From contig QNEL01000020.1 in NCBI GenBank assembly GCA_003645185.1, positions 1-33,840 on the forward strand: a stretch of 33,840 nucleotides of DNA, in the 5' to 3' direction. Source of the stretch: Candidatus Parabeggiatoa sp. nov. 3 (GTDB lineage: Bacteria > Pseudomonadota > Gammaproteobacteria > Beggiatoales > Beggiatoaceae). Position 1 is the first letter of the stretch, and each line of letters begins with the position of its first letter. This document shows, one piece after another, positions 33,536 through 33,840 of the stretch. A program made the translations under genes and the position numbers. The notes under the pieces were generated by a model. That model did not search any database, was not told the origin of the DNA, and worked only from the letters and a program-made list of their open reading frames with translations.

Positions 33536-33612
33536 GTTCAAACTTGAGTTTGCCCCTTCGACACCCTTCGACAGGCAGCAGCTCTACGTTCCAACTTTAG
33601 TTTGCTTTGCTG
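33536..33612. repeat. CAAACTT / AACTTTAGTTTGC repeat with CCCTTCGACA motifs
   Basis: The segment carries AACTTGAGTTTGCCCCTTCGACA and ACTTTAGTTTGC in pieces that resemble the repeat at 15460-15525. No gene is present from 33503 to the window end. Confidence 0.5.
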
Positions 33613-33662
33613 GTCGCACTGAAAACGGGGCGCATTCCCAAAAAAAGGGTCATTATCAATTT

Positions 33663-33840
33663 TGGCGATCCGCAAAATAACATTCACTAAAAGCGGGCCA
33701 CAAAATGAATTTTTCACTAAAAGCGGGCCGCAAAATGACATGCATTCCCAGCGGGCCGCAAAATGAATTTGGAACGAAAAGCAGCCGCAAAATGAATTTG
33801 GAACGAAAAGTGGGCCGCAAAATGAATTTGGAACGAAAAG
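33663..33840. repeat. 30-bp tandem repeat running off the window
   Basis: Six units of about 30 bp (28-31) share GCGGGCCGCAAAATGAAT. The left units end TTCACTAAAA, the right units TTTGGAACGAAAA. The last unit reaches the window end, so the array continues. There are no unique spacers, so it is not a CRISPR. Confidence 0.9.

Noticed and set aside
33663-33840. CRISPR array
   Set aside because: Units follow each other with no unique spacers, and no cas gene is in the window.

Overview
The window looks like a fragment of a large sulfur bacterium of the Beggiatoaceae (Gammaproteobacteria, Thiotrichales; the Beggiatoa, Thioploca and Thiomargarita group). The reasons are an AT-rich base composition, repeat-loaded intergenic DNA with tandem TAACTGA heptamers (which I recall being reported as abundant in marine Beggiatoaceae), formylglycine-enzyme-fold proteins, and gammaproteobacterial housekeeping genes (murA, csp, prepilins). 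This is inference; no rRNA or other decisive marker is present.

Layout. 1-2.2 kb: a formylglycine-enzyme/C-type-lectin-fold protein whose last ~120 bp look like the variable repeat of a diversity-generating retroelement, then a terminator and palindromic cassettes. 2.2-4.1 kb: an ATPase + HNH nuclease pair of the Septu (PtuAB) type. 4.4-9.0 kb: a 1534-residue protein with a glycosyltransferase at each end and a repetitive coiled coil between. 9.0-12.5 kb: a decayed lipoprotein gene, a membrane-anchored protein of the same fold as the first, and a 433-residue protein that may carry a degenerate nuclease domain. 13.0-16.1 kb (minus): murA, a frameshifted ATPase + TOPRIM-like cassette, and a DEDDh exonuclease. 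17.1-21.3 kb (minus): a LysE-type exporter, an Imm10-like immunity gene apparently split by an ORF-less group II intron, a degenerate GyrB-like protein and an unknown membrane protein. 21.3-23.3 kb: repeats. 23.3-23.7 kb: a cold-shock protein with a terminator. 23.7-26.0 kb (minus): three tandem prepilin-like paralogues. 26.3-27.8 kb (minus): an ABC-2-type permease and a partner protein. 27.8-29.3 kb: dense palindromes. 29.4-33.5 kb (plus): sensor kinase, Roadblock protein, pseudo-receiver protein and Ras-like GTPase, the order of a Streptomyces conservon. The window ends in a 30-bp tandem repeat.

Most interesting points: (i) the remote variable repeat with no reverse transcriptase in the window; (ii) the group II intron whose removal restores one immunity-protein reading frame; (iii) the conservon-like kinase/Roadblock/GTPase module in a Gram-negative; (iv) modular palindromic cassettes and TAACTGA repeats that lie at translation starts and, in one gene, supply the stop codon. 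Defence-type genes (PtuAB, the decayed ATPase/TOPRIM pair, the orphan immunity gene, the variable protein) are interspersed with the repeats, as expected of an accessory region. I saw no tRNA, rRNA, CRISPR array or intact transposase.
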